Positions 35,301-40,600 of a stretch of 64,000 nucleotides of DNA are shown piece by piece. This stretch comes from Branchiostoma floridae (taxonomy: Eukaryota > Chordata > Leptocardii > Amphioxiformes > Branchiostomatidae): NCBI RefSeq assembly GCF_000003815.2, contig NC_049985.1, positions 21,162,888 to 21,226,887 on the forward strand, in the 5' to 3' direction. Numbering within the stretch: the stretch's first letter is position 1; each line of letters starts with the position of its first letter. The position numbers were made by a program, and so were the translations under genes. The notes below the pieces were generated by a model that saw only the letters and a program-made list of their open reading frames with translations, did no database searches and had not been told where the DNA came from.

Positions 35301-35364
35301 CATGGAGGACCTCAAGGTCATAGAACAGGGGTTATCCGAGGTCACACAGCACCATAGGAGATAG
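14274..35364 (+). CDS. NUP54: Nucleoporin p54 (NUP54), complete, 13 exons
   Basis: Joined exons: 14274-14367, 14998-15090, 16665-16718, 17309-17386, 19901-20115, 23919-24106, 25453-25649, 26269-26323, 28651-28744, 30175-30282, 30409-30528, 31998-32105, 35245-35364. All introns are GT-AG and all phases agree, giving 507 codons plus TAG; human NUP54 is also 507 residues. Residues 1 to about 115 are a Gly/Thr/Ala-rich FG region with about a dozen FG motifs (NFG, LFG, GFG, TFG). Residues about 120-345 form the conserved mid region, including ALARWNQLQAFWGTGKGYFN-like and PLIWEQAKKDNPDPQR segments. Residues about 345-507 are helical coiled coil rich in Gln, Glu, Leu and Arg. By family knowledge the protein joins Nup62 and Nup58 in the central channel complex of the nuclear pore, where the FG part forms the permeability barrier and the coiled coil holds the trimer. 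The gene has unusual exon-end repeats in introns 5 and 6. Confidence 0.95.
14640..14832. repeat. TG-rich simple repeat in intron 1
   Basis: A degenerate run of 'tgtgtg' with A interruptions. Open frames in it on both strands (14590-14919) are artefacts of the repeat. Confidence 0.9.
14998..15090 (+). CDS. NUP54: NUP54 exon 2 (FG repeats)
   Basis: Acceptor 'cctttccag', donor 'gtagga'. Encodes residues 32-62, GFTFGGFGQTTTSAP and a second, similar TFGFGTATTSAP motif. Enters and leaves in phase 1, so the exon could be skipped or duplicated without a frameshift. Confidence 0.9.
15102..15318. mobile_element. MITE with ACTGTAAATG ends in intron 2
   Basis: The ends are 'tactgtaaatg' and 'catttacagta'. 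The interior repeats 'ttcgcggtggttttaagt' and its complement 'accaccgc'. It starts about 11 bases after the exon 2 donor. Confidence 0.7.
15329..15694. mobile_element. MITE with GGCCACACCAATTTAAT ends and TAA duplication (Harbinger-like)
   Basis: The left end is 'ggccacaccaatttaattt' and the right end 'taaattggtgtggcc'. The inner words 'cttggttcacggatt' and 'aatccgtgaaccaag' pair. Flanking TAA on both sides (15326-15328, 15695-15697) is the 3-bp duplication typical of PIF/Harbinger elements. Confidence 0.75.
16406..16572. mobile_element. CAGKGCTCGAAAT-end element, 167 bp (AGGTTGCA core)
   Basis: The ends are 'cagtgctcgaaat' and 'tgtcgagcactg'. The flanks are 'gttta' on both sides (16401-16405, 16573-16577). 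The core holds 'ccaggttgcataggtggcaa' and 'gtgcaacctgg', inverted copies of one word. Family members with different core words lie at 17975, 27155 and 29381. Confidence 0.75.
16665..16718 (+). CDS. NUP54: NUP54 exon 3 (54 nt, FG region)
   Basis: Acceptor 'ttacttttag', donor 'gtaggc'. Encodes residues 63-80, GLGATAPTTTTTSLFGGG. Enters and leaves in phase 1, length a multiple of three. Confidence 0.85.
16855..16990 (-). repeat. SINE body fragment, minus strand
   Basis: 'cccatttttacaccagggt' and 'attgccttttccaagga' match the body of the fuller SINE at 17480-17675. No tRNA head is seen. Confidence 0.45.
17083..17157. repeat. TG-rich simple repeat in intron 3
   Basis: A 'gtgtgtgt' tract with interruptions, non-coding. 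Confidence 0.8.
17309..17386 (+). CDS. NUP54: NUP54 exon 4 (last FG exon)
   Basis: Acceptor 'gttctccag', donor 'gtgagt'. Encodes residues 81-106, AFGTQQPALGGLGATTFGGF and a GAQQQK tail. Symmetric phase 1 exon. Confidence 0.9.
17480..17675 (-). repeat. tRNA-derived SINE, minus strand
   Basis: On the minus strand the head reads 'gcctggtgtaactggtagag' (A box) and 'gagttcgaccctcgctg' (B box). The body is 'ttgtgcccttgggaaaggca', which is shared with 40301-40740 and 50002-50260. No target duplication determined. Confidence 0.65.
17975..18405. mobile_element. CAGGGCTCGAAAT-end element (ACCTGCA core)
   Basis: The ends are 'cagggctcgaaata' and 'gtatttcgagccc', flanked by 'ataactt' on both sides. The core is filled with 'acctgcaccagtgcaggt'-type palindromes and a tandem copy of 'aaatttagtatgatccatac'. 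No ORF. Confidence 0.8.
18648..18765. repeat. Tandem 20-bp repeat
   Basis: Four copies of 'gctgtgatttgtatccccaa' with small changes, then two copies of 'ggcccctagccctacact'. Confidence 0.85.
19108..19284. mobile_element. CAGTAGAAGCC-end MITE, copy 1
   Basis: Inverted ends 'cagtagaagccgc' and 'gtgcttctactg', with 'aattgcac' and 'gtgcaatt' words mirrored inside. A second copy in the opposite orientation is at 28264-28429. Confidence 0.75.
19395..19869. mobile_element. CAGTTAAACCTGT-end element, TA duplication (Tc1/mariner/pogo-like)
   Basis: The ends are 'cagttaaacctgtctatagc' and 'gctaatacaggtttaactg', with TA on each side. 'ggccac' words are repeated in the subterminal parts. A related element lies at 34301-35186. 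Confidence 0.8.
19901..20115 (+). CDS. NUP54: NUP54 exon 5
   Basis: Acceptor 'ttttttccag', donor 'gtgggt'. Encodes residues 107-178 in one frame, including LLNTATALSMPTVFNDERDA and the conserved WNQLQAFWGTGKGYF motif, ending ENHFCRFK in phase 0. Its last about 65 bases and the donor are repeated six times in the following intron. Confidence 0.95.
20226..21068. repeat. Six tandem copies of the end of NUP54 exon 5 in intron 5
   Basis: The segment 'ggctacttcaacgggacggc' through 'tgtagattcaaggtgggttt' recurs near 20228, 20362, 20510, 20693, 20831 and 20986. The copies alternate in three subtypes (for example 'ccggtgtaatttcac' in the second and fifth), and the three-copy block is itself doubled with a shift of about 466-475 bases. 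Every copy keeps the donor-like 'aaggtgggt'. None has an obvious acceptor, so they are probably not alternative exons. Confidence 0.9.
21846..22018 (+). CDS. THAP-like zinc-finger exon within the foldback element (partial)
   Basis: After acceptor 'gttctttttcag' the frame reads INASRSKFTSAGKYCKSYGC, then a spacer with VPTCIIFFKIPPN and DNTLRTGIVW before donor 'gtaaaa'. The C-x4-C pair followed by a short loop and FFKIPP is the pattern of the N-terminal half of a THAP domain, whose second Cys-His pair and later residues would be on another exon. Family knowledge: THAP fingers bind DNA and occur in several transposases. I did not locate the second half. The right arm repeats the exon's first part on the minus strand, then diverges. 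Confidence 0.5.
22187..22672 (+). CDS. YqaJ-type recombinase/exonuclease fragment within the foldback element
   Basis: The frame is open from 22187 to the TGA at 22670-22672, with no ATG at the start of the similarity, so this is an exon or a remnant. RYHHQVQG, then a gap, NWADFVVYFG, LFCERIKVD and KLDHFHKTAILPELF match the C-terminal part of the YqaJ domain (PD-(D/E)XK nuclease fold) in motif order; QxQG and the DFVV strand belong to the catalytic core. The upstream catalytic residues are not in the frame. Active enzyme is unlikely from this piece alone. Confidence 0.55.
   Translation, partial: AVQRTKVDSSAALKTSHRYHHQVQGNVYCCNLNWADFVVYFGRDNLFCERIKVDSEWQKKDIPKLDHFHKTAILPELFTQRAKGGKKLNGMYEERLIVDAECPDHCIGRIQWTTMYSTGKWTPYGLPALGLSRTMSHLLQKLCHTKTVRDVESSHFNTMYI
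23919..24106 (+). CDS. NUP54: NUP54 exon 6
   Basis: Acceptor 'tttctcgccag', donor 'gtaagt'. Encodes residues 179-240, AVGYSCIPSARDEDGLVALD, then a helical KDQDVRNAQQQLVETLHKIL segment, ending RPLPGDK in phase 2. Its last about 56 bases and the donor are repeated in intron 6. Confidence 0.95.
24107..25010. repeat. Tandem copies of the end of NUP54 exon 6 in intron 6
   Basis: Units of about 105-140 bases each contain 'agtaaacccactcacagtg' to 'gacaagtaagttt' (the exon end with its donor), followed by two to four copies of 'tttgtatgtgtggacagtag'. Copies start near 24158, 24284, 24411, 24706, 24815 and 24954, and more may lie in the gap. A change at 24954 and after alters the exon part. Confidence 0.9.
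24505..24673. other. Assembly gap (169 N)
   Basis: A run of N inside the intron 6 tandem array, where assemblers often fail. Confidence 1.
25022..25410. repeat. 20-bp minisatellite in intron 6
   Basis: About 18 units of 'tttgtatgtgtggacagtag' with point changes (cagcag, caatag, tgtctg). Open on the minus strand as a repeating THTNYCPHIQT-like peptide, which is a repeat artefact. Confidence 0.95.
25453..25649 (+). CDS. NUP54: NUP54 exon 7
   Basis: Acceptor 'tattgtctag', donor 'gtgagg'. Encodes residues 241-306, SEVIIYIIERNPNGTSRRIA, then ELFNFLNQNHVKTQLTQLGV and KTTLTAAQIKQLTDTPPA, one of the best conserved parts of the family. Enters phase 2, leaves phase 1. Confidence 0.95.
25735..25962. 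mobile_element. Left-truncated copy of the CAGGGCTCTAGCC hAT element
   Basis: 'ttttaatgagatcgtatgcg', 'caaacagtgtgtggctt' and 'cccaagccgcctgtagcttc' match the element at 31503-31866. The right end 'gctggagccctg' is present and the left end is missing. Confidence 0.7.
25963..26558. repeat. Direct repeats flanking NUP54 exon 8
   Basis: 25963-26082 and about 26419-26558 share 'cttcaattaga', 'gacattggaattgctgt' and 'tctcaacctcttttgctttt'. They lie on either side of the 55-base exon 8. Confidence 0.8.
26269..26323 (+). CDS. NUP54: NUP54 exon 8 (55 nt)
   Basis: Acceptor 'ttattctccag', donor 'gtggga'. Encodes residues 307-324, IDPLIWEQAKKDNPDPQR, a hallmark of the family. Enters phase 1, leaves phase 2, so skipping it would break the frame. 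Confidence 0.95.
27075..27735. repeat. Three tandem copies of about 92 bases, first one split by a transposon
   Basis: 'ttgtattttgtatgtggtcc' with 'aagattgtaacatgttcaat' and 'gggaagatagggcatggttt' occurs at about 27075-27154, 27548-27636 and 27645-27730. The element at 27155-27528 interrupts the first copy. Confidence 0.8.
27155..27528. mobile_element. CAGTGTACAAAAT-end element (GTTGCA core)
   Basis: The ends are 'cagtgtacaaaatac' and 'gtattttgcacgctg', flanked by 'gtttg' on both sides. The core has 'ccaggttgcaacagtgtgca' and repeated 'aagttgcac'. It belongs with the 16406, 17975 and 29381 elements by layout. Confidence 0.75.
28264..28429. mobile_element. CAGTAGAAGCC-end MITE, copy 2
   Basis: The ends are 'cagtagaagccagttaattg' and 'caatcaagcggcttctactg'. 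Inner 'tggcaaataggccgtgcaat' is the complement of sequence in copy 1 (19108-19284), so this copy is inverted. It is bracketed by 'gatagtcagtgcaatctg'-like sequence and its mirror, a second inverted layer. Confidence 0.75.
28651..28744 (+). CDS. NUP54: NUP54 exon 9
   Basis: Acceptor 'tgtccctcag', donor 'gtaagt'. Encodes residues 325-356, LIPVPMIGFGELHRRLKLQE and YQTKQHQGRLD, where the coiled-coil region begins. Enters phase 2, leaves phase 0. Confidence 0.95.
29381..29762. mobile_element. CAGGGCTCGAAAT-end element (GGTGCACCCA core)
   Basis: The ends are 'cagggctcgaaatac' and 'attttgagccctg', flanked by 'cctata' on both sides. The core is built of 'ggtgcacccaa' and its complement in several copies at both sides of a unique centre. 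Confidence 0.8.
30175..30282 (+). CDS. NUP54: NUP54 exon 10 (coiled coil)
   Basis: Acceptor 'tttccccatag', donor 'gtgaaa'. Encodes residues 357-392, AIAGNITGIQGNMSTMQSKI and QQYRRKLQELSHRSLE, with heptad-like hydrophobic spacing. Phase 0 at both ends. Confidence 0.95.
30409..30528 (+). CDS. NUP54: NUP54 exon 11 (coiled coil)
   Basis: Acceptor 'cctgcgcttcag', donor 'gtaaaa'. Encodes residues 393-432, VLIRQEAYRKSGYAIQADEE, then QLRVQLEAIQVELNAPMQFK. Phase 0 at both ends. The 126-base intron before it is the shortest of the gene. Confidence 0.95.
30670..30860 (-). mobile_element. 3' end fragment of a CR1-like LINE, minus strand
   Basis: 'agccggtataaccgctcttc' and 'cagcttcgcaggcacgcgg' match the sequences at 57900-58000 and, inverted, 57325-57420. 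The minus strand reads CFKEHLQIDVQS, like the C-terminus of CR1/Rex-type reverse transcriptases. Strongly truncated. Confidence 0.6.
31471..31988. repeat. Duplicated block before NUP54 exon 12
   Basis: 'gttaactggtaccatatag' and 'agcttgggattggttaaatc' with 'tctctactgtttaaccct' occur twice. The first copy is split by the hAT element. The second ends a few bases before the exon 12 acceptor. Confidence 0.8.
31503..31866. mobile_element. hAT-type element with perfect 8-bp target duplication
   Basis: The ends are 'cagggctctagccagc' and 'gctggctatagccctg', flanked by 'ggctgtac' at 31495-31502 and 31867-31874. Both the CAGGG ends and the 8-base duplication are typical of hAT elements. No transposase remains. 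Confidence 0.9.
31998..32105 (+). CDS. NUP54: NUP54 exon 12 (coiled coil)
   Basis: Acceptor 'tctgttgcccag', donor 'gtgagg'. Encodes residues 433-468, GRLNELMSQIRMQQMPSGRA and EERYSMEATMQEELRQ. Phase 0 at both ends. Confidence 0.95.
32120..32545. mobile_element. Palindromic ATCTCCAAGCAGAT MITE carrying an internal insertion
   Basis: The left end is 'aatctccaagcagatccac' and the right end 'gtaggatctgcttggagatt'. 'atagtatcaaa' and 'tttgatactat' pair inside. At about 426 bases it is longer than the other copies, so the middle (about 32170-32460) is probably foreign. It begins 14 bases after the exon 12 donor. Confidence 0.75.
32576..33290. mobile_element. Long palindromic mariner-like element
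   Basis: The ends are 'gaggggtgatcaataagtcc' and 'ttcttgatcacccctca'. Further inward 'tcggcctcacccagaaata' and 'gtttctgggtgaggccga', and 'cagacatatgcgggttgag' and 'ttaacccacacgtctgatc' pair, so the arms run over about 300 bases. GAGGGGTGATCAATAAGT resembles mariner ends. Non-coding. Confidence 0.75.
33400..33430. repeat. TTTGA pentanucleotide repeat
   Basis: About five tandem copies of 'tttga'. Confidence 0.85.
33990..35244. repeat. About 67-bp tandem repeat reaching the exon 13 acceptor, split by a transposon
   Basis: 'aacttgtacctcatcagaca' and 'ctgaattttcacttattctt' recur about five times at 33990-34298. One further copy lies at 35195-35244 and ends in the exon 13 acceptor 'ctgaatttttacag'. 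The TA-flanked element at 34301-35186 separates them. Confidence 0.85.
34301..35186. mobile_element. TA-flanked pogo/Tc1-like element, 886 bp
   Basis: The ends are 'cagtcaaacctgtattagcg' and 'ggtatagacaggttttactg', with TA on each side. 'cggccacc' words fill the subterminal parts as in 19395-19869. No transposase ORF; the 704-943 region of the element is AT-rich and unrecognised. Confidence 0.8.
35245..35364 (+). CDS. NUP54: NUP54 exon 13 (C-terminus and stop)
   Basis: Acceptor 'gaatttttacag'. Encodes residues 469-507, HLKQQQEGLTHLIGIIKDDM, then EDLKVIEQGLSEVTQHHRR and TAG. The helical C-terminus is typical of the family. Confidence 0.95.
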   Translation, partial: HLKQQQEGLTHLIGIIKDDMEDLKVIEQGLSEVTQHHRR

Positions 35365-35798
35365 CACAGTATAGTCAAGGTCACGGGATGTAAGTTCAAA
35401 GAGCTACCAGAGGTTATACTTCACCACAGGAGATAGCACAGTATAGTCAAGGTCAAAGGATGCAAGTTCAAATAGCTACCTGAGTTCACACAGAACCACA
35501 GGAGGTAATTCAGAATAGGGATGTTATCTATTAGATCATGAAGTCATAGGACACAAGATGACAGAACACATTCATGGTCATAGGACATAGGTCACAGGGT
35601 GACAAGACAATGAGCACAAGGTCAGAGGACACAAGGTCATAGAACGGGCTGGCTGAGGTTACAGCACCACAAGAGATAGCACAGGATAGTCAAGGTCACA
35701 AGATGCAAGTTCAAAGAAATAGCTACCAGAGGTCATACTTCACCAAAGGGGGTAGTTTAGAAAAGGGATGTTATCTATGAGATCATGAGGTCATAGGA

Positions 35799-35911
35799 TA
35801 GTCTCTACCAGGCTGTTCCCTAGCAGGCTGTACTTCTCTGGCCGGCTTACTCCTCTTTTTGTTCCATTTCTACGTTTTTTTCCAGCAACCTATGGAATCT
35901 GGTAGAGACCA
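35799..35911. mobile_element. TAGTCTCYACCAG-family MITE, copy 3, with 8-bp target duplication
   Basis: The ends are 'tagtctctaccagg' and 'atctggtagagacca'. The flanks are 'tcatagga' at 35791-35798 and 35912-35919. It lies in the probable NUP54 3' UTR. The 8-base duplication supports hAT. Confidence 0.85.
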
Positions 35912-36297
35912 TCATAGGACACAAGATGACAGAACACAATGTATTTATGAGCATAGGACATAGGGCACAAGATCACAATGAAAACACAAGGTAAGAAGAC
36001 ACAAGGTCACCAAATGGGCTGACAGAGGTCAAAGAAGATAGCATAGAATAAGCAAGGTTAAGGGCTTGAGTTCACCGGACATTATGTCATAGACAATAAG
36101 GTCATAGGTCTCATTCAGAGGCTAATGTTTAATAAGATAAATAATGTACAATGTACAAAGAACACACTAAGGGTGTGAGCATTGTATAATTAGACATGAA
36201 GTTTTTTACATGAAATGTTAGAACCATCCAACATCAGTTAGTTTAATCTACTTGGAAAAATGTATCATTTGGAAATAACTCGCTTCAGACTTCATTC

Positions 36298-36303
36298 AAT
36301 AAA
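36298..36303 (+). terminator. Candidate poly(A) signal of NUP54
   Basis: AATAAA in 'cattcaataaacttg', followed within 30 bases by the T/G-rich 'cttgtttgcctctataatt'. Confidence 0.5.
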
Positions 36304-36309
36304 CTTGTT

Positions 36310-37640
36310 TGCCTCTATAATTGCATTAACTCTGGTGATGTCTATACATAACTGAGATATTGTTGTTATGTGGCTGTTGAAAAAGTTCCACAATTAAAAT
36401 GTTATGAAATAATATCCGTATATCACGTTCAAACATTTTGCAACGGACAACAGTTGTCTAGGCTCTTCAATAGTTCACTTTTTTTTTCAAAGAAAGGAAA
36501 AAGAACAATCCAACCCATAGCCTTCGTGACATAGACCCTTTTCAAATTTTGTCTATCCAACTGCGTGTGTATGGGTCAAAGGTGGAGGCCCCTGAGACAT
36601 AAACAAAGCAAGTATTTTATTTTGATATTGTTATGAAATTGTAATGCTATGTCTGGCCCTGTACAATGCAGGGTTTAGAACACTGTTTTCAAACCAGTGG
36701 GCTTTACCTTTGACTTGTGCATGCGCTTTTGAATGTATATAGAGCAGAATCGTCAAAGTTGGGGCTGTCCATAGGAAAGCATGTTGAAATACACTGAATG
36801 AAGGCTACCTCAAGTACTAACCCATATTTCAATCTTAATTTTTTTTTTCTCTGCAAGAAAGTCACTTGGGTCTAGTCTATAGCTACTGAAAGAAAACAGT
36901 GCGTTGTTTTCTCATTCTCCGAGAAAAGCTCGCTCTATAAAAGAAACCTCACCTTTGACCCAAGTTCCCTCCTGTTACAACCGGTAGCACCCTATGACGA
37001 AAACCTGTTCTTACACCAGCTAAACTGCTGAACTGAGCAAATTTTGACCCAAACAGGAAAGCTTAGACCCTACCTGTCCTTTCTACCACAAAAAGTCTCC
37101 AGATTGGGTAATTGTTTTGTTTTTTTCAACAAAAGAAGGATTTTCAAGGATTGTAAATCACATCCAAATTGCATTCCCATTTTGTGCCCTCTACTGCGCA
37201 ACGCAACTCTGACGGAAGCCCTATAAGGGCTTTTTACAACATGCTGCAGCTGGTCTCTGACTGAAGCCCTCAGAGTATAACTTTTGGCAACGACTTAGGG
37301 GCAGATGCGTTTTTATCTCTCTTTATGTTACGTTTCATGTAGACATTTAAATTGAACAATGCATATCCATCCGTAGAGCGAAACAAAATACCATTTCATA
37401 AGTTCATCAGTCATTACTGAACTGTGTGAGTAAGATTAAATTGTGTTACACCAATTTGTACAAAAAGGAAAATCTTAAAATGCCAACCTCACAAATGACT
37501 TGCCCATCTGATCCTTTGATAGATTTAATTGATGCATTGTCAAATTTTGTTAGAGTTCGTCTTAAAGTCTTTCAGTAGCGGTCATCATGATCTTGAGTGG
37601 TGCTTTCTGTCGAAAGGGTGTTTCTTTCCTGAAGCCACGC
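36310..37640. other. Spacer between convergent NUP54 and lectin A
   Basis: AT-rich, no supported exon. A 60-codon open frame at 37044-37226 has no recognisable feature. Confidence 0.5.
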
Positions 37641-37645
37641 CTCAT

Positions 37646-37665
37646 CTATTCCATAGTGTTCTTTC
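37646..37665 (-). CDS. Tentative last exon of lectin A
   Basis: After 'tgttttcag' the phase 1 frame gives GKNTME and TAG. A second acceptor slightly downstream ('tggcttcag') would give another short tail. Chosen only because the CTLD exon ends in a strong donor; read-through to 38115 is the alternative. Confidence 0.35.
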
Positions 37666-40600
37666 CTGAAAACAGTGCAAAAAATTAGGAATTATCAAAA
37701 TGCGGATGAATCTGTTTTCCTATAAGTGTCGTTGTTATTTAGATCAACATGGCATATGGACGGAGTGATCAATGCACAACATTATCTTTGTGTAGCCAGA
37801 TTAAATCGCGCTTCTAGAAGCATTTTCCTTCCACTGATCAGGAAAACAGTAGAAGCTCTATGACCAAGTCGGGGGATTTGGGACATCCTTATCCCGAAGA
37901 ATGTATGTATACATGCACGTAATAATAAACCATTTCACGCTTTTACCTTTCGTCTACCATACTGCTATAGGCTGCTATAACAGGTAAAAGGGAATCCTGT
38001 GCTCCAACTGGACTCATTTAGTGCTATACTATCCCGAAGTCTGTCTGTTTAAAGGCAAACCATCACTATTCGTTGGAAGGGGTTCCTTGCAGCACCCTGA
38101 GACCCCTGTTCGTGTTACACATGACTAGCATGTGCCCGTGTGTACGTACCTGGAATAACCTGGCAGATGAAGCTTCGTTTAAAAGTACACGTGGAGTCGA
38201 ACCACGATGTTTGCCCATTGATGTATATGTAACCAACGCAGTCTTCAATGCCAGTTCGGTCCTCCGGTTGCCCCTGACCCCATGAGGAGTACTTCCCAAG
38301 CGGAGTGCCGTCCACCCACTCGAAGCTTCCCTCTTGCCGCCGATCGTGCAGCCCAAACCAGAACCGGTCATATTCATCCTCCGGATCGTGCAAGGAGACG
38401 AGGAAGGCGTTGATGTCGGCGTCTTTAGGCTGAGCCAGGGTGCCTCCATCGAACAGGCAGGCTGTTGCCGCCTCGCTGAAGGTCTTGGCTGCCTTGAAGT
38501 CCTTGTAGCAGATTCCACGAAACTCGCGGTAACCTTTAGGACAAAGCACTGAAGCAAAAAGAAACAAGAGTCTGAAAACTCAAACCTGCATGAAATATTT
38601 TGTTTTGTGACGGTGCGTATGGTGTGTTGTGGGGTTGATATGGTTTGACGTTTGGCAAAATTATTCCATCATTGTTCTTATATATCTACCTATGGTAAAC
38701 GGTGAGATCCAAAACTACACCTTTCAAGTGACCTTACCGTTTCATTTTTATTTCCTATTGTTACACCTGCACCTGGCACATATATAATGGTTCGATCCGT
38801 ACAGAGGTGACAGGGATGTTCACAGTTACTCTTCAGATTTCTACTAGCTGTGGATCTGTGCAGCCACCGGCTTCATATCCCTAATGTGTATATAGTGATT
38901 CACCCCGCACACAGTGGTGACAGAGGTGAATAATTGCCCCAGCTGGTTTGCTCTAGAATTACCAGATAAACTAGGACCACTCTACCCCTGTCAAAAGGGG
39001 GTGTAAATATTTTTACAAACGGAACAACAAAACTGCAGCAAAGTTCTAATGCACGCTAAAGCATAATGGCTCAAAATGTCAACCCCAAATAGCAAATGTG
39101 ATCGCAATCCATCCAAAGGTTCCAAAGATATCGGTCCGGAAACACAAACTCCAAATCGTGATCCCTACCAAAAACAATACCTGTTTTTTTAATTAATTAG
39201 GTGATTAATTGCATTAGAAACAGGCATGGAAGCAGCCAGATGATTAGTCTAGTAGGGAATATTTTGTGGTCGAAGTTTGTGCTTCCTATTTGGTACATAA
39301 GTACATGTACATGTACAGTTTTGTACTCCGCCAAATTGCGATAATTGACCAGCACACTGTGATAGGCGGTCAAGGAGTGCCCAGGAAGTCTTAGAACATA
39401 GGTTTTCGTCTAAGGGGATTTACACGGATAAGGAATCCAAAGTGAAGGAGGGCAACTTGTAAAGGTTGTTCGAACCTGTTATGCCCTCCCAACCACTGTC
39501 AGATGAATTGAAATAAACAAATAAACAAAAAGTGAGGAGGTTCGGCGCCTCAAAGTTATGTTACATAAGTAATTTACAAGAATGTAAGATATTAATGTTT
39601 ATGGTACAATCTGCAAATATCACAAAATTAGCATAAATCTACCGACTCGTTCATTTATAAAAGTAGTATTTATTTGATTCCCAGCGGAGGTTATGGAACT
39701 GCAGCCGACGCACGGACATTTTTCTGGTTACATGCATATAGTTTCAAGGTGCAAAAGGAATTGCTTAATTGAACTAAATACAGTCTCAAATCTGATGTAT
39801 TCTTTTACCATTCAGCAAAGTTTCCAATGACCGTGAAGAATAATTACATCCAAAGTATTGTGATGCACTTCTTTATCCCATAACGACTGTTAGTGAGCGG
39901 GGGTTGTGGATAAAAACTTGGTACTAAGACCTTGAGTGTGAACAGTACGTAATCCGTTCAATCTAGCCTATCCTTTTAGGTGGCAGAGCATGTCAGGATA
40001 GTCAGAAATCAGCGTCTATTTTCAAAAGAAGTCTAGATATCGCGGAAGCAGTATAATGTAGAATGGCCACATCGCACAAATAGATTATCAAGAAGGTAAG
40101 AAGTCGCCAAACGCCGCACTTGACGACATGATGACGACATCTGTAGGCTTCGGACATGTCCAAAATTCCAAGATAGTCACGGTTAGACTACACACCGACA
40201 GAAGGACGCCAGAAGAGGACGCTTTAGGCCACTTATCACCGATCGGCTTCTCCATTTTGATGGTAAAGGTAATGTTATTTAACCGTTATTTATATTGTCC
40301 GTGGGACCGCGTAGCGCAGTGGGTCCGTGTTTGCATGCCTCGAGACTAAGAAGTCGCGGGTTCAAATCCGCCTGCCGTGTTGCCGATCTTGTGCCCTTTG
40401 GAAAATCACTTTACACGACTTTCCTCACTTTACTCAGGTGAAAATGAGTACCTAGCTTTGGCCGTCCCTCGGATAGGACATTAGAATGGAGGTCCCGTGT
40501 CCGGGGAGAGCCATACCCCGGGCACGTAAAAGAACCTGCCACATGTGCGGTGGTGCGATGTGAGCGGATCAAACCATTCCGGCCAAAATGGTGTAGGGAA

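Larger units (their letters stand above)
35365..36303 (+). other. Probable NUP54 3' untranslated region with local repeats
   Basis: The stretch holds diverged direct repeats of 'agcacagtatagtcaaggtc' and 'cataggacacaaggtca' and a MITE at 35799-35911. The first good poly(A) signal, AATAAA, is at 36298-36303. The UTR extent is inferred. Confidence 0.55.

Noticed and set aside
38073-38552. Plus-strand and second minus-strand ORFs over the lectin A domain
   Set aside because: Shadow frames of the true CTLD frame, which has the six Cys and the WIGL-type core.
40301-40374. A tRNA gene
   Set aside because: A and B boxes are present, but it continues into a SINE body found at other places.
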